In this document: one piece after another, positions 24,904 through 40,100 of the stretch | Layout of the letters: every line of letters begins with the position of its first letter | How positions within the stretch are numbered: position 1 is the stretch's first letter | NCBI GenBank assembly: GCA_025617745.1 | Contig: CM046858.1 | Coordinates: 36,287,119 to 36,351,118, forward strand | Length of the DNA stretch: 64,000 nucleotides | DNA from: Heliocidaris erythrogramma | Lineage: Eukaryota > Echinodermata > Echinoidea > Camarodonta > Echinometridae | Direction of reading: 5' to 3' | Notes under the pieces: generated by a model | What the model saw: the letters and a program-made list of their open reading frames with translations, nothing else | Database searches by the model: none | What the model was told of the DNA's origin: nothing | Made by a program: the position numbers and the translations under genes

Positions 24904-24924
24904 GGGGGGGGGGGGGGGGGGGGG
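24904..24924. repeat. 21 bp G run just after the importin stop
   Basis: An uninterrupted G21 (C21 in the importin transcript) begins 40 nt past the stop codon, so it would sit in the proximal 3' UTR. Length may be affected by sequencing error. Confidence 0.85.
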
Positions 24925-24963
24925 TAATGCGTCACCCCTGGGCCAGTTATTATGACTACTGGT

Positions 24964-25148
24964 CTAGAATTCAAACCCTTGGACGTTGTCCTGGGGGTTG
25001 AAATTGAACTGTTGGGCATCTGCGTTGACCCCAGGGGCCAGCTTCTCGTCTTCCTCGTCTGCGCTGAAGTAGTGCTCGATGATCTCGAAGGCTCGTTGGT
25101 AAATCTCTTGGTTTTCGTGGCTCTGGAGGAACTCAATTTTGTCAAGAC
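24964..25148 (-). CDS. Importin alpha exon 13 with stop codon
   Basis: Encodes residues 463-523: [26 protein letters not shown], the acidic ADEEDEK, then a Gln/Asn-rich tail ending GFEF, stop TAG 24966-24964. The C-terminal part is where family members bind the exportin CAS (family knowledge). A foldback element begins 43 bp upstream of its acceptor. Confidence 0.97.
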
Positions 25149-28100
25149 CTGAGACACGATGAAGCAGAAGGTATATGTTAACAGTAGAGTTTAAAGGACA
25201 AGTAACCCCACGTGATATTCTAGATGCACCTATTGTCTGCTACGTCTTTCCATGGAGGCTGCCATTTTGTGCATGACACGGATCATTAGGTACCATATGC
25301 ATTGATAATAGCCTACCTTTACAACAGATACGTCGCTTTGTTCTGATTGTATTACGATTGTTATTGGCCATGGGCCTAGATAATTGACGACCCATGAGTT
25401 CTAATAGCCATCCTGTAAAGCAGATTCCTCGCTTTGTTTTGGTATTGTTACGATTGTCTCCGTCCTTGACGTCAATTCTCCGTCCTTGACGTATATTTTT
25501 TATGAAGTATATTTTTTATGAACAAATTAAGACCTTTTAAAAAATATATAAAACTAAACTTACATTTCAGAATATGTGACTTTATCTAATATATATTTGT
25601 CCTCTAAAAATCAATTACAAGTTAACGATGAAGGAAATTTTACTTGGGATGAAAAATATGTTCGTGTACACATAAAGTAATGGCAGCCCCCTTATTATTG
25701 CTAGCAGACGATAACTTGGCTGGAAAATAGTGATTTATATCTATATCCTGTGTTTTTACATGAAATTGCATGTATCAAATAAGAGGCATATACTACACCA
25801 TTCAAAATAAGCTAATTCATACGCTGAGGTTAATTTCCCTTTAATGACATACAAGAAAAATGCAGACTATTATTGTAGCATCACTGAAGTGCAGAGATCT
25901 TTCTTTCAACCCCGTCTATCAAGCCTACCCCAGAGATACACCAAAATCGGCCCCTGCATGCAGATAATCTTTCAAGACATGTTCTCTAATACATACATAT
26001 TTCTCCAAGAGAGACAATATGCATTGCCAATATACACATGTGGTCTTTATAGAGAGGTGGTGACTATGACAGGTACAGGCACGGCTCTACACCCCAATTA
26101 GCGGCCCGAAAGCTTTCACTCTGACCTGCCTAATTTGCATAAAATAAACAATTTGTTTACGTAAAACCACTACAGAAGAGTATCGGCTAAACTGCAAAAT
26201 CTCGCTCTAGAAACCACTAAATGAAACGATCTAAACTTCAAATGGAAGAGTGAGAGTTGCTCTAACTCGTAATTATTATAATTTGTTGTAAAATCAGGTT
26301 TAAATATGTGAAAAATTAGGGAAATGAGACGCCATTTTTTTTTTTTTTTAGTCTGAAAATATTACAGTATTTTTCATATTTTCCGTCATTGCGCAAGATT
26401 GAGACTTTCACATATTAAAAATCAAAGTATATTGAAGGTCTCCTGTAAATATCTCTTAATAATTTTCTGTCGCACGGTTATGTCGGGAAAAAAATCGAAG
26501 GCAATGTCATTCACGAACCCTCGACCGTTCTTCGCAGAAGTTATAATGTAGTCCCACGTACAGCGATACGTGCAAGGTGGTTTTGGACTCGGTGAAGTCC
26601 CACGAACCGTAATACATGCAAGATCATTTCCTCTCGACTCCGTGTGTGTGTGTGTGGAGTAAAACATGCTAGGTACTAAAGCCGAAATTGGGCCTAAAAT
26701 GACACAGACCCATGATACGATTAATTATACAGAAATGAATCAGGTTACTGTTAAAATATGGTGGTTTGCTGCCACTATAACTCCATAGTTTTGGAAAATT
26801 ACATTCTGAAATCCAATTTAACTTAAACTCCGGTCTGTCTAGTATGGCTTAACTTTGTACAGAAATTTAGACTGGAGTCTAGACGGGAGTTTAAGTTAAA
26901 CCGGAGTTCAGAATACAGGCCATAGAGTCCACTGAACTGCAGCACATCATTTTTATTTATTTATTATTTATTTCTTCTTTTTTATTATTATTTTTTAGGG
27001 CGGGGGGTGTCAGTGTTCTAGCCCCCAGTCGGCACTCGTTACTCCCCTCCTAATCTCCCTCTCATGTTCTCTCTCTCTCTCTCTCTCATGGGTGTCTATT
27101 GCTTTTATTTGTACCTATTCAAATGATTATTTTTTATATATTTAAAATAGCAAGCATGTGGACATGTATACCATTCATTGCAAAAATATTATAAATGGAC
27201 AGGCCACGGGCAGGGGCTGTAAGTCCATTCTGAATTTCTGAATTTTGGCAATTACTTTGTTGAAATCGACATGTACCATATACATTGTATACAAATGTAT
27301 TAGCACCAATAAAGCTCTTGTACAATGATTCTCTGACTCTCACTTTTTTTCTTTCCACACATGTAACCTCCATATCTGCATAAAATTATCCGTATTTGTT
27401 CTGGGTTATTTTGTCTTTACGATGTAAATTTCACCGTGATTTAGTCCTCAGGCTGTGAATGAGAATTGTAATAAATACCAATTCAATTTTATTCAATTCA
27501 ATGTCCATATCTTGTATTTTTTAAGTGCGTAAATAATACTTCCTCCATAGGTGAGAAGTGTTGAAGTGAACTTTCTTCCCATTTTCGTCTCTGAATTATG
27601 CTTTTGATGATTGTATTGTAAAGAATATTGATTATATATTTATTCTTTACCAGAAAGTGTGACATGCTCATTTTAGGTTTTCCGAGCAACGTAGGCTAAA
27701 ATTTAAGCATGCAGCGTAGCGTAGCACACATGCCTGCAGGCAGCACTACATGTACGCTAACTCCAGGGAGCTCCAGGTACAAATAACCAAAGTCGACCTC
27801 GCCCATTAGTATGGCTACTTGCATTGCTTAATTTCGGCAGGTAAGATAGAAACTTGTACTTACATTTCAAGAGAATTACTGTAACTATCTAGCAGGCTCT
27901 TTGATTTTACGATTTAACGATTGTTTCGATGAAAAAAATGGAATTTCCTTGCCCAGCCGATCTTTTCCCCGTACTGTATTGTCGATTCATGACTCGCTCG
28001 CACTGTTTGGTCGAGTCAGGGACGGTATACGGTACATGCATTACACACAGTGCGATCGCGTCACTTGAATCGACGGTACAGTACGGGGAAAAGATCGACT

Positions 28101-31100
28101 CGGCGAGGAAATTCCATTTTTTTCATTGAAACAATCGTTAAATCGTAAAATCAAAGCGCCTGCTAGAGTTACCGTAATTCTCTTGAAATGTAAGTACAAA
28201 TTTCTATCATTCCTGCCGAAATTAAGCAATGCGATTAGCCATACTAATGGGCAAGGTCGACTTTGGTTATTTGTACCCGGAGCTCCAACACTGTGCGTTG
28301 GAGCTCCCTGGAGTTAGCGTACATGTAGTGTTGCCTGCGGGGTTGCCTGCAGGCATGTGTGCTACGGTGCTAGCCAAAAAAGTTGGCTCGGAAAACCAAA
28401 ATGAGCATGTCACACTTTCTGGTAAAGAACATTAAATATATAATCAATATTCTTTACAATACAATCATCAAAAGCATAATTCAGAGACGAAAACTGGAAG
28501 AAAGTTCACTTCAACACTTACAGGTCAGCTGAAAAGGCCAGTTGTATTAAAACACATAAAACAGCTGATCGGTGATATGATGTATTCACTGACGAAAGAA
28601 TTTGGGAGAGCGCATGCGCACAGGGGCGATCTCCCTCGCTCATAGTTGTAGCTTCCCAGGCTTTTTCTGAAAGTTCTCGATTTTTGAAGGCAGATTTACA
28701 GAAAAGTACTAATTGCGCAAACTCGAAAATTGGCAGGGAGCGAGACTGGAATCTAAAGTCTAGTAACATGTAACTTGTTTGCATATTCACTTCGTCCCAG
28801 ACTTGTGTCGGGAAAAAAACAAAACCTCTTTTCACGGCCCTCAGAAACAGAAAAATACTCGTATCTCAAAAAATACTCAACCGTTTTCAGAGAAAATTGA
28901 TATGAAGCATAATATCATCATTTCCTATGTACCCTGATATTTTCATATTGTTTAAGGCCCAAATAAGGGAGATACGAGAAGGTGAATTTTCGAGGATTTC
29001 TGCTCCTCGCTCACCGGAGGGCTTCGATAGCCGTTAGGAATTCAAAAGCTTTTACGACTTTACGAGGAGTTAATTGGGGTGTAGAGCCGCGCCTGGGTAT
29101 TACTGGACATGAACAAGTATAAGATACACTGATATTACATGTAATTGGCTGTAGGTAGGACCACTTGGAGGAAACAACTGCTGGAGAATATGAAAGAGTC
29201 ACAAGCATGTCCTACAAAAATATCACCTTTGGTGATGTTGACAATAGAGTACATGTTATTGTAGTTTTAGATGACTGCATGGCAACTACTATACCCCATT
29301 CAAACCGTTGTAAGACATGCACTGAGTAATACCTCTGAACTGGCTTACTTGCACCACGCATAAAAGAAATTTCTGCTAAGAACCCCACTCATGCATGGAC
29401 TGTACCTACGAACTGGCCCACTTGTTCCAACACAAAGAAATTTCCTACCAAGAAACCTGGCCAGTGGTAACTTACCTCCGCATTCCTCCACCAGGAGGGC
29501 GTATCTGTTGGGACTGCCCGATGCCTTGGCATCTGTCTGACCTAGCTTGAGAACATTGTCAAGTCCGTTGAGGGCGACCTGGACGATCTTGTTGTCCATC
29601 ACGGTCAGGAGGTCACACAAAGGCTTGATGCAACCCTGATCAACAATGAATCTGGATCAAATGGACAATTTACATGTTAATCTTTACCTTTGATTTTGAT
29701 GGGATTTTTTTTTTTCGTTTAAGAGAAGGTGGAGTTCTGGGAAAGGTAAACAATTATTTGTGAGCTTTCTCATTCTTTTCATGTCAGTATGGAAGATTAC
29801 TATAGTACAAATGTCCCCTGCAAAGGATTGCTCTTCAGATGCCCTCACATTCAAAATACGACAAGAAACGGCTGACATGTTTGGGCCGAACATTTGTGTA
29901 TAGTCCCATATACACATTTCTGTGTTCAGTGCATGTGACTCTCAGCAAGATTGGGTCAATTTCTTATCATTTTGGTGATTCCAAAACCTTACAGCATACA
30001 CAAATTCTTATGTGCTATATAATCAACCTTTCCCATTTGCTTTGAGACAGTTTCTTTCACAATTCAATCTCATGACCAGAACTCCACATTATCTTTAAAT
30101 ATCCATTGATGACAATTATCCCATATCAGAACATTACTAGGCTTGTAGTCCGTACATTATGCTTGGCAATGATAAAAACGGGGGGACTGAGATAGGAGCA
30201 TTAAAAAAAAAAATCCTCTAGAATGTATTGTTAGTATTTCAATAATATTTACCTGATTTGTTCGGGGCGACCACCTGAAGTGGCATTGGTAATTGCCCAA
30301 GCGGCTTCCTTCCTAGTCTTGAATTCAGCCTTACCCAAGATGTCTATCAGCGTTGGGATGATGTTGGCATCAATCACAGCCTGTCAGAAGGATCCAAAAA
30401 CAAAATCTTTCTGTTAACCTTGTAATAGTATCAATGAAAGTGCTCTTTAAAGAGAACTTCACCCTGGCATAAAGTTGACTTTCATAAAGCAGAAATACAA
30501 GAGAAGCAGATCACTGAATGTTTGAAGGAAATACAAATAACGGATATGAAAATGATGAGGTTTCAAAGTTGTGATCGATAAAACGCAAACTGGAAGCTCT
30601 ATGATTTCACGCACAAGAAGTGCCCTATTGTGCACTCAAATGATAATAAATTTCCATTTTTTTTCCCCCCAAGAAATATTCTATCATACCCGTGTCCTAG
30701 ATATATCACGGGACATACGGTTTAGGACATATTTGTTAACATATAAACTTCATAAAAAAGCTCTGTCCTTCATCAAAAGGAACAAGAAATATTTTCTGAT
30801 AATTCTTAGTACAAACAAACAGAGTGCTGCTCGCAAAGAAAATTTGCAAAGTTGCCAATTTATGCATCTCTTAACACAAACTTTGTGCAAACTGAGCTGT
30901 ATACTGTTGCGGTCACTTGATGTTGAATTCTCTTGCACATATTTCTCTTCAAATATTCGTGAGTCAATATACCATTATGAAAGATGTACCACAAATACAC
31001 CAAGACAAAATGCATTTCCACGATTTCATCAGAAACGTAATAAATGCAAAACTATACTGGTTGGCAGCTTTAGATCTGCAGTACATCAACAGCAATAAAT

Positions 31101-34100
31101 TACCTGTATCTGTGCACGGTTGCCAGCAGTGATGTTGGATATCGTCCAGCACGCTTCCTTTCGGATGGATTCTTTGGAGCTACTCAGTAGGCTTAGAAGG
31201 CAGGGAAGGGCTGAACAGTTTAAGACAACCTGCCACAAAAAAATAATCAAGTATATCGGTTACATCTGCATAGCACTAACATGTACGAGTGCTCTACATG
31301 CACATACACTTATTTATTACTACTCAGGGGGGTGTTTCACAAAGAGTTAAGTTTGACTTTAAAATCATGCGTAAGTGCCAATGTGCATACGGTATTAAAC
31401 GCCTAATCTCATTGTAGATTACCCAATAGCGCGCGTCCCCCGAGCATGATCTGACCAATGAGGTGATGTGTCATATACCGCACACAACTAGGAATTTAAG
31501 TGCGACTGTTAGTCAAACTTGACTCTTTGTGAAACACCCCCCTGGTCACTAAATACAATACTGAAATAATGACCATGTATCTCTAGGGCTCTATCATTCA
31601 CTTTTGTATATATATTGCTGTGTAACCCGTTTTGAATCAGGTGGTTGTTTCCAAACAGATTATACAGCTTTGACCACAAAAATGTTTCTGAAAGATTAAT
31701 AGAACAACACTAAAACTACAAGCATCACAAGAGGAAAATTACTTTGTACAAAATAGCTTCTACAATGCAACACACACTTTTGTTTTCTCCTTTCTTGACA
31801 GTTTTCCCCCTAAATATAGGATAAAAAGGTGCAAACTAATCTATGCAACAAAGTAATTACACAATAGGTACATATTATCAAACAAGCATATCTTTTTTTT
31901 AATTTTTTTACAAAACTAGGTACCCATACTATCAACAAAACTGTTAAGTTTGCAGTTTCATGCAAATAAAAAATGCCATCTTTACTTGAAATTGTTTCCA
32001 GTGTTTCACACAGATTTTGTACTTTGCAATTTGTGGTACGTCAGTCCTATTAAGACTATGATGGTGATTTTTCAAGAAAATTTCCAATTCTCCTAACTGA
32101 CCTGTGTCTGGACATCGTCACCGGTGACAATATTACCTACAGCTCTCAATGCAGCTGATACCACACTATTGGAAGAATGCCTGTAAGAGGATCAAATGTG
32201 CAGAAGTTTATTAATGATATCCATTTGGCATTACCATCCAACATAATACATTTACATACATACACATTATATAATACATTTACATACATACACATAATAT
32301 AGTACAGTTAACTTTGCATAAGTCGAATCTGTTGGGACCACATAAAATAGTTATGACTAATGCAAAATTCGACTTAGGAAATGTAAATAACACACGTTTT
32401 GCATAGTTGGTAAAAAAAATTGATTCGACTTTATTAGGGAAAGTTCGAGTTATGCAAGGTTACCTGTACATTTTAACATACATGGCTTACATTGAAAAAC
32501 AGGGGTTCGTTAAATAAACTTCAATCAAAGATGCGCTAGGGTGGGCTGTAACTTATTGGACATTGTAACCCACCCCAATCAAGATGAACATATTTAGCAT
32601 TAGACCAGGCACCACACTCTTCTTGCTTTTCTTCTTTTTCATCAATGGTAAACATTATGTACAATAAAATTTCAAGACAACTAGAAATCTCTGAAAAAGT
32701 GCTTGTAAGCATCAAGTCTATTACAATTTTCAATGATGAAAAGCATGGCAAAACAACACCAATCAAAGGAAGCCATATGAATGAACAAACATTAGTGTAT
32801 TGTGAAATGTAGGCCCCTACATTCACTTCAACTTACATGAGTAGTTCTACAAGTCTGCGGCAGACTCCGCTGTCAATGACAGCCTGGATCTTTTCATTAG
32901 GTCCGTCTGATAGATAGGACAGAGCCCAGCAGGCATCAGCTAGAACGTCTTGATCGCTACTGAAGAGGAGACGGGATAACACTGGTAGACAAGGAGAGAC
33001 CTAAAAGACAAATGGTCATGAAAGGTCACAGTTCATGGATTTCAATTTCTCTTGATTAAAATTACAGATTAGAGATAATTAACAATCAAAATCAGACAAA
33101 AGTGAACTTCAGTCATAATAACAAAGTAAACATACAACTTTAAGTTCAATGCCAAGTTTAATTGCGCATATATATACACCTTATGGTCATAGAAAATGAG
33201 GATTAACCAAAAAAAAACAATTTTTTTCCCCCGGTACAACCAATAATAATCTTGCTTGAACCATTAAAATTTTTCCAATATCATATGTGAAAGGAATGGC
33301 TGACAATTTTATAATCCCGTCACTGTCATATCTATGTAATTCTTTACACAATGCACCTTTTGCACTCAGCAAAATACATCGAGTAAACCTACACATGCAG
33401 GTCCATGCCTTCATTGAACTTACTTGCTTGAAATCTGGCGGGGGGCTCTTTCCTCTGCACAGGTTGGACAAGGCCCATACAGCATTCCTAGTCATTGAAA
33501 GCCTATTGGATTTTGAAAGTACCCTGCAAGCAATGAAGATTAAGAACGATTAATTGGATAAGGACAAAATCGTCCCCTATAAAATATGATTCTGATCAGG
33601 TTATTGTGGTGGGCTCTCAGCTAGACATGAATCAAAAGTTCATTTATCATCAGCACTCCAGCCAACAAGCAGGACATACCATCAGATGTGAGCCAAAAGG
33701 GTGTTAAATCATAGAACCTTTACATGGAGTTAACGCCATTCTGCCTCTCAAACGATGCACACCTCAAAAGACTGCACGACACATACACCAGTAACAATCC
33801 TCCCCAGTCAATTTCCTACACAAGTCAATTTCCTACATTCAACCTCAGTCCAAACACTAGTGGGGTGTTGCAAGAAAGTTGCAATCAATTGCAAATTGTA
33901 AAGAAAATTAGAACAAGCATTTTGAATGGTTCAGGGTCTGCCCATTCAAGAAGATGCGCTTGCAACAATGATTTTGATTGGTCAGTACCGATCAGTTGCA
34001 ACTTGCAATCAATCGCAACTTTCTTGCAACACCCCATAGGTGTCGTAGTCGAGTGGTTTAAACACTTGACTGGAGATGGGAAGGTTGTGGGTTCGAACCC

Positions 34101-37100
34101 TGGCGCGGCACTACTGTCCTTTGGCAAGACATTAATCTACATTTGCCACTCTCCACCCAGGTGTAAAAGGGAAGCTTGAGTTCTGGGAAAGTTGAAAAAT
34201 TATTTGTGAGCTTTCTCATTCTTTTTATATTGGTTTGGAAGATTATCATAATAGAAATGTCCCCGGAGAAGGATTGCTCTTCAAATGCCCTCACATTCAA
34301 AATATGACAAGAAACAGCTGAAATGTTCGGGCCAGACATTTGTGTGTAGTCCCATATACACATTTCTGTGTGCAGCGCATGTGACTCTCAGCAGGATGGA
34401 GTCAATTTCTTATCATTTTGGTGATTCCAAGACCTCACAGCATAACCAATTCTTATGTGCTATATATATAATCAACCTTTCCCAATTGTTTTGAGACAGT
34501 TTCTGTCACGATTCAATCTCATGACCAGAACTCAATTTTATCTTTAAATGGGTGCCAGCAGGAATGAATTCCTTGAATGCTGTGAGTGCAGAAATTGGTA
34601 GCTGAGCTAGAGCCGGTGTAATATTGGAGCGCCTTGAGCACCATTCATGGTGGCTATGAGCGGTATGAATATCCAATATTATTATTATTATTAACTCACT
34701 CTAACCCTAGACCAATCCTAAAACCCAATTGCTACCCTAACCTAATACATATATATCTTTTATGACAGAAATCCCAGAGCAAATGTCACTGGAGCAAATG
34801 TAAGATCACCAACAGGATATACCATCAGCTGAGTACCATAAGGGCATTAACTAAATACACCTTCCATAGAGCTTACACCCTTTTAGCTCTCAGCAGATGA
34901 TGTGTGCCCCATGAAGTTGCACAACACACTCCACAGTCAATAATGGACCAAATACTTTACCTACTCTCACCCTTAACCCTAACCATAGACCTAACCTAAA
35001 ACTAAATTACAAACCTAACCCTACGGCCCGAATTCACAAAGGAGGTTTGGTTTAAACCATGGTTTAAACCCCCTCCTGGGTTTTTAAAGCGTACGTGCAC
35101 ATGAAATCCGATCCAATCATATATTTTCTTTGAGCGCGCGCGCATTGGCAATATGCGCTTATTTACGCTTATTTTAGTACGCTTACAGAGGTTTAAACCT
35201 TACCCATGGTTTAAACCTCCGTTGTGAATTCGGGCCTCCATGTATATCTTCAATTAAAGATAAAGTTGAGTTTTGGTCATGTGATTACATTGTGAAAGAA
35301 ACAAAGAAGCAATTGGGAAAAGTTGATTGTGAAGTACATAGGAATTAGTGTAAACAGTGAGGTTTTAGAATCATCAAAACCATAAGAAATTGATTCAATT
35401 GTCCTGAAAGTTACATGTACTGCACACAGAAAAAACTCATCCAAACTTACACAATGACAGTGATAAAGCGTACAATTATTTTCATGCTTGCCAGAAGTCA
35501 AACTTTTAAGTAAAAGCTCAAAGAAAATGTTGCCAGAGCCTGATGTTGGATCACATATTAAACTGCATGACTTACGCGAGTAGATGGATGAGGATACCGC
35601 AGTTCAGGACACGATCCCTGCATTCTGCACTGTCTCCTGCAATGTTACCTAGAGCCCATACAGCCTGGAAAAACAAAGAGAGGAACAAACTTAATACAAC
35701 AGAACATGCATTATATAAAGACCACTCAAAGTGGACTTCATAGTCATGGGGTCATTAAGGGAACCGGAATTGCGGTCATTGTAGACAGGTGGTCTTTCTT
35801 TACAGATTGTTGTTGAAGCAGATTCTATTGTATAATTTACTATGTAATGTTCTTGAGTTGGGACTTTTAAGCATCTAGCCCTAAACCTTGACTGTTTTGC
35901 AAGCATGCAACAAATTACAATAAGTCTGAATTATATGACCTCATTTTGTTAAAGCTTCCTTTCAGTATTGGTGATTTTTTTTTTCCACATAGTATACCCA
36001 AATGTGGGCAGAAAGCAAAAATAATTTTCTTGTGTCTTTTTAGTCTTATCATCATTCCAAATAGTTATCACTATTATTAATAATAAATATGAATGCTGAT
36101 TCAAGATTACTGTTTGAGGTTTGGGCTTAATAGCTGTGTAAAGACAAGAAGACTGAAAACAGACCATCCCAAAATTCTATTGCCCTGAAATGGCCAAGAT
36201 TTTGTTGATTACCGGTATCGATTGGATAGGCGATGTGTATGGCGTATGAAAGTACACGTAGCTATTGCAGGTGGGGCTTAATCTTAGTTATCTCACCTGT
36301 TCTTGGACATCGTCGTATGGGGACTGAAGCAGTTGTATAAAGATTGGAACAGCACCTGCATCTATGACAGTCCCAGTCTGAGCCGTGGTGCCAGATGCAA
36401 TGTTTGTCAGCACCCATGCAGCTTCAAACTATGGCAAGATATTAAAACAAAGATAATACAGAAAATATATACTGCACAGTAAACAAGAATTTGTGCATTG
36501 GAGCACACAGAACAATTTATGACATCATATTTCTCTGCTGAAGACACGCTTATAACCATTTCTAAAGCAAAGTGATATAGCATTAAATATACAGGCCTGT
36601 AAATATGACCCATAACCAATGAGGAACAGAAATGTTTAAGGCCTCCTGTAAAACTTTACTAGGTACTTATTCAAGACAAGATATATTTATACAGAAACAA
36701 AACTGATGTAGATTAGAGGTTTATGAACATTTAATTGTCACATCTTGACACATAAAGCAATAAAAATAGCGACACATAAAGTAATAAAAATAGCAATACC
36801 TAAAGAGAGGGCAATTGCAGATAGGTAAAAGGAGAAAATGAATTAGTAAAAAGGGAGAGAAACAGAGTAGAGGCGAAGAAGGAGAGACAGAGACAGAGAA
36901 AGAGACAGAGACAGAGACAGAGAGAGACAGACAGAGAAAGGAAGGAAAAAGGGAAGAGGGTAAAGAGTGAGCGTGAAAGAGAATTCATGTGAGAGCCGCG
37001 AAGTGACAGGGAGAGACAGTGAGAAAATAGCAATATAGCCGGGAAAAGAGAGAGAGAGAAAGAGGGGGAAAACAAGCTAGCAAGGGAGAAGTGAGAAAAA

Positions 37101-40100
37101 TGACTGTTTGATGGCAGGAAAAGTAGATCTATTTAAGTTGAAAGATGGAAGTAATGCTTTGTTCTCACCTGAAGGACGCTGTTCGTTTCAGCCTGCAGGA
37201 ACTGAACAAACCTCGGCACCACGCCCATCTGAATGACTTCATCAATAGGTGGGTTAGGCTCTGTACAAAGATGAAAGATCATTACGATGTCAGCATGTCA
37301 GCAAGATTGCTTTCAATCAAAGTGGATCATAACTGATTTAGTTTTGACTTATCAATTTCAATGCTCTTTTACCTAGCCAAATGAAGTGGATCATAACTGA
37401 TTTAGTTTTGACTTATCCATTTCAATGCTCTTTTACCCAGAGCCAAATTTGATATTGATGTGATAAAACTAGGCCTAATTGAAAGCGACTGAAAATACAT
37501 GTTCATGTAGAAAAGTTACTGTAATGGCTTCAGCTTATATGATCAAGCAAAACAGGTCCATAGATTTTAACTTAAAAGTTTGTCAGAAACCATTATTATC
37601 ACTGCTTTACAGCTAATTTCAAAAGGTTGAATACTGCAGTATACATGTACATGTAACACTTATATTTTCACCCTCTTATAATATGCAGGGGATAATAAGT
37701 GACACACATAGAAAATGCATGTGGATGAAATGAAAATCATCTACAAAGGCTTCAGCTTAAAAAATTAAAGCAATCCAATTTCAAAATCCTTGACATCTAA
37801 ATATTTCATTGCTTTGCTATTTCAAATATGAAATATTCTCGTATGACACAAACACGCACAATATCTACAGCATAATGTAGTACATGTATGTATCCATGCA
37901 GCAAGTGTGTTCCACATGTAGATGTATGTATTCCACATCCCTGACACAAAATGTTTGCACATGTACACATTTGCGGTAGGTTCATGAATCAAAAGCATTT
38001 GGCGCTCTTTCTATAAAATGCTCCCTTTTCAGAGAGGTGCTTACAGTACATGGATGTATGCTAGGAGATGTGGCAACCACTGTAAGACAATGCAAGGATA
38101 TCCTCCCAGTTTTTGGGACAGGGCAGTTTTATAAAACCAAAAGAGCATACCAGATCCACAGCATGTATAAATGCATGTTGTCATTACATGTACTTATAAT
38201 AGAAGCATAGTTTTATTCAATGTGTTTGTTCTTTCAATTACTGAAACAATTGCCTGTAAATTTATGATTCTGATGATCCAATAAAACATATAAATAAAAA
38301 AAATAAAAAAGCCATAAAGAAGCATTTAACCTCAGCCCCCTTCCCCTTTTCCCACATGTACGTGTACATGTATTAGTGTTGAAGTCGTTATTATCATGAG
38401 GTTTATTTTACGTATTGTTGTAGGGTAACAAGTTTAACAACACCCCAAAATGAGTTGGCAATATATGTGTGAACTTGTATTATAAGTAGCCTGTGTTTAA
38501 TTTATTGTGAAAAAACAACTCCTGAATATGTCTGTGTCCCTACAGTCTTCAAAAGTATCTGTACCTGAAAAACAGAATTTTACAGTATCTGGTAAACAAA
38601 ATACAGAATACAAGTACATGTATGCACAACTACATGTATGTAAAAGCTAAAATGGACTTGGCTATCACTTTCACGGACAGCATTTTTGTGCATTTTTGAT
38701 GCACTACAATCATGTTGAGTTTGCAGGTATATACATGTATACCCTCAGCCCCAGTTTACATGTATTTTGCACTGCTGCCAAGCAAAGCTCTTTGAAACCT
38801 TGTGAACTAATATCAAGTCAATATATTTCTGGATTTTCTCGCATAGTTCCAATCTTTGAGGGGAGGGGAGAACATTGATCTGTATGATGCTTAAGAGGGG
38901 CTGTAGCCATGCTAACTTGACCTTAAAGACTTGAATAGAATCCAGTTTTCACTGAAATTGCTCATATTTCTTGCAATTCATGCAACCATTTGCCAAAGAG
39001 TGTACCATGACTCACAATAAAAGGGAACTACATGTACATGTACATGTAAAAAATTCAGCACCAGATTTCAAGACCTACATGTACGATTTTCGAAGACTCC
39101 ACTAAATTCTTTCACATAAAGGTTTGAATACAAGACTTCAAGTGCTTTAATACTAGTTGCACTAAAAAAAAGTGGTGCATGGTATTCATGACTCAAATCA
39201 AATGGAACTAAGAAATTTAACAGATTTCAAAACCTAAAATGCAAAGCAGACTCTTATTAAATTCTTGCACATAAAGGCTTTTATAACAAGACTTCAAGAG
39301 CTTAGATACATGTACAACTGTATTAAAGAAATTGAGCATGTTGTCTGCTGATGGTGTGAAGGGCATTAACCCTTTCATGACAGGAATTATTTAGGGCTAA
39401 ATTGATCACATATTGTTCTTCAAATTGGCAACAATTATATTTTTCTTTGAATGCTACATGATTCTAATAAAATGCAATGTATTTGAGAACAACAAACATG
39501 GTTATGAACTTTAACGAATAAGTGAAACTATTGCCAATTTTGATTAAAAATACAACATTTTGAACCTCTGTGTTGCCAATTTAAGGATTTTAAGCTTATT
39601 CTCCTTCATAAAATTCCTCACGTCAAATGCAATATGGTCATGCAACAAAAATGGACTCGGTGTGTGCAGAATAATTTGCTCTTTCTACTCATGAAATTGG
39701 TATATTTTTTAGAGCTCTGAATCAAAAGTTATTGAGCCAAACCACAAAATGTGGTAAATTGTCTTGAAAGGGTTGATATGGAGGTAATATCCTCAACGTG
39801 GCAGATTATATGTCTTCTCTAATATGGTGTAGCTTTGTATGCATTCAAATATATTCCCATTACATAAGTAAGGAACTTTTTAATCTTTTTGGAAAATGAG
39901 AAAATACAATGTGGCGAGGTGTTTACCTTTTGATAGCAATTTCCTAAACCTCTGTGTAGCATTGAGCTGGGCTTCAGGGTCATCGGACATCACTCTTTCA
40001 ACCATGTCCTGGGTCACTGAACTCTGGGAAAATTAAGGTATAAATAGAGAGACAAAACAAAAATAGAATAAAGAATCATTAATCATAAGGAAGGTCTATG

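Noticed and set aside
30571-31098. 175-codon ORF on the plus strand
   Set aside because: Lies in intron 10 opposite the importin gene and ends beside exon 10; no domain or conserved pattern.
34037-34110. Functional tRNA gene
   Set aside because: Box B is perfect but the stems do not fold convincingly and it continues into a SINE body with an ATT tail.
34692-35024. Interstitial telomere
   Set aside because: AACCCTAA words are too degenerate and sparse; described as a low-purity repeat instead.
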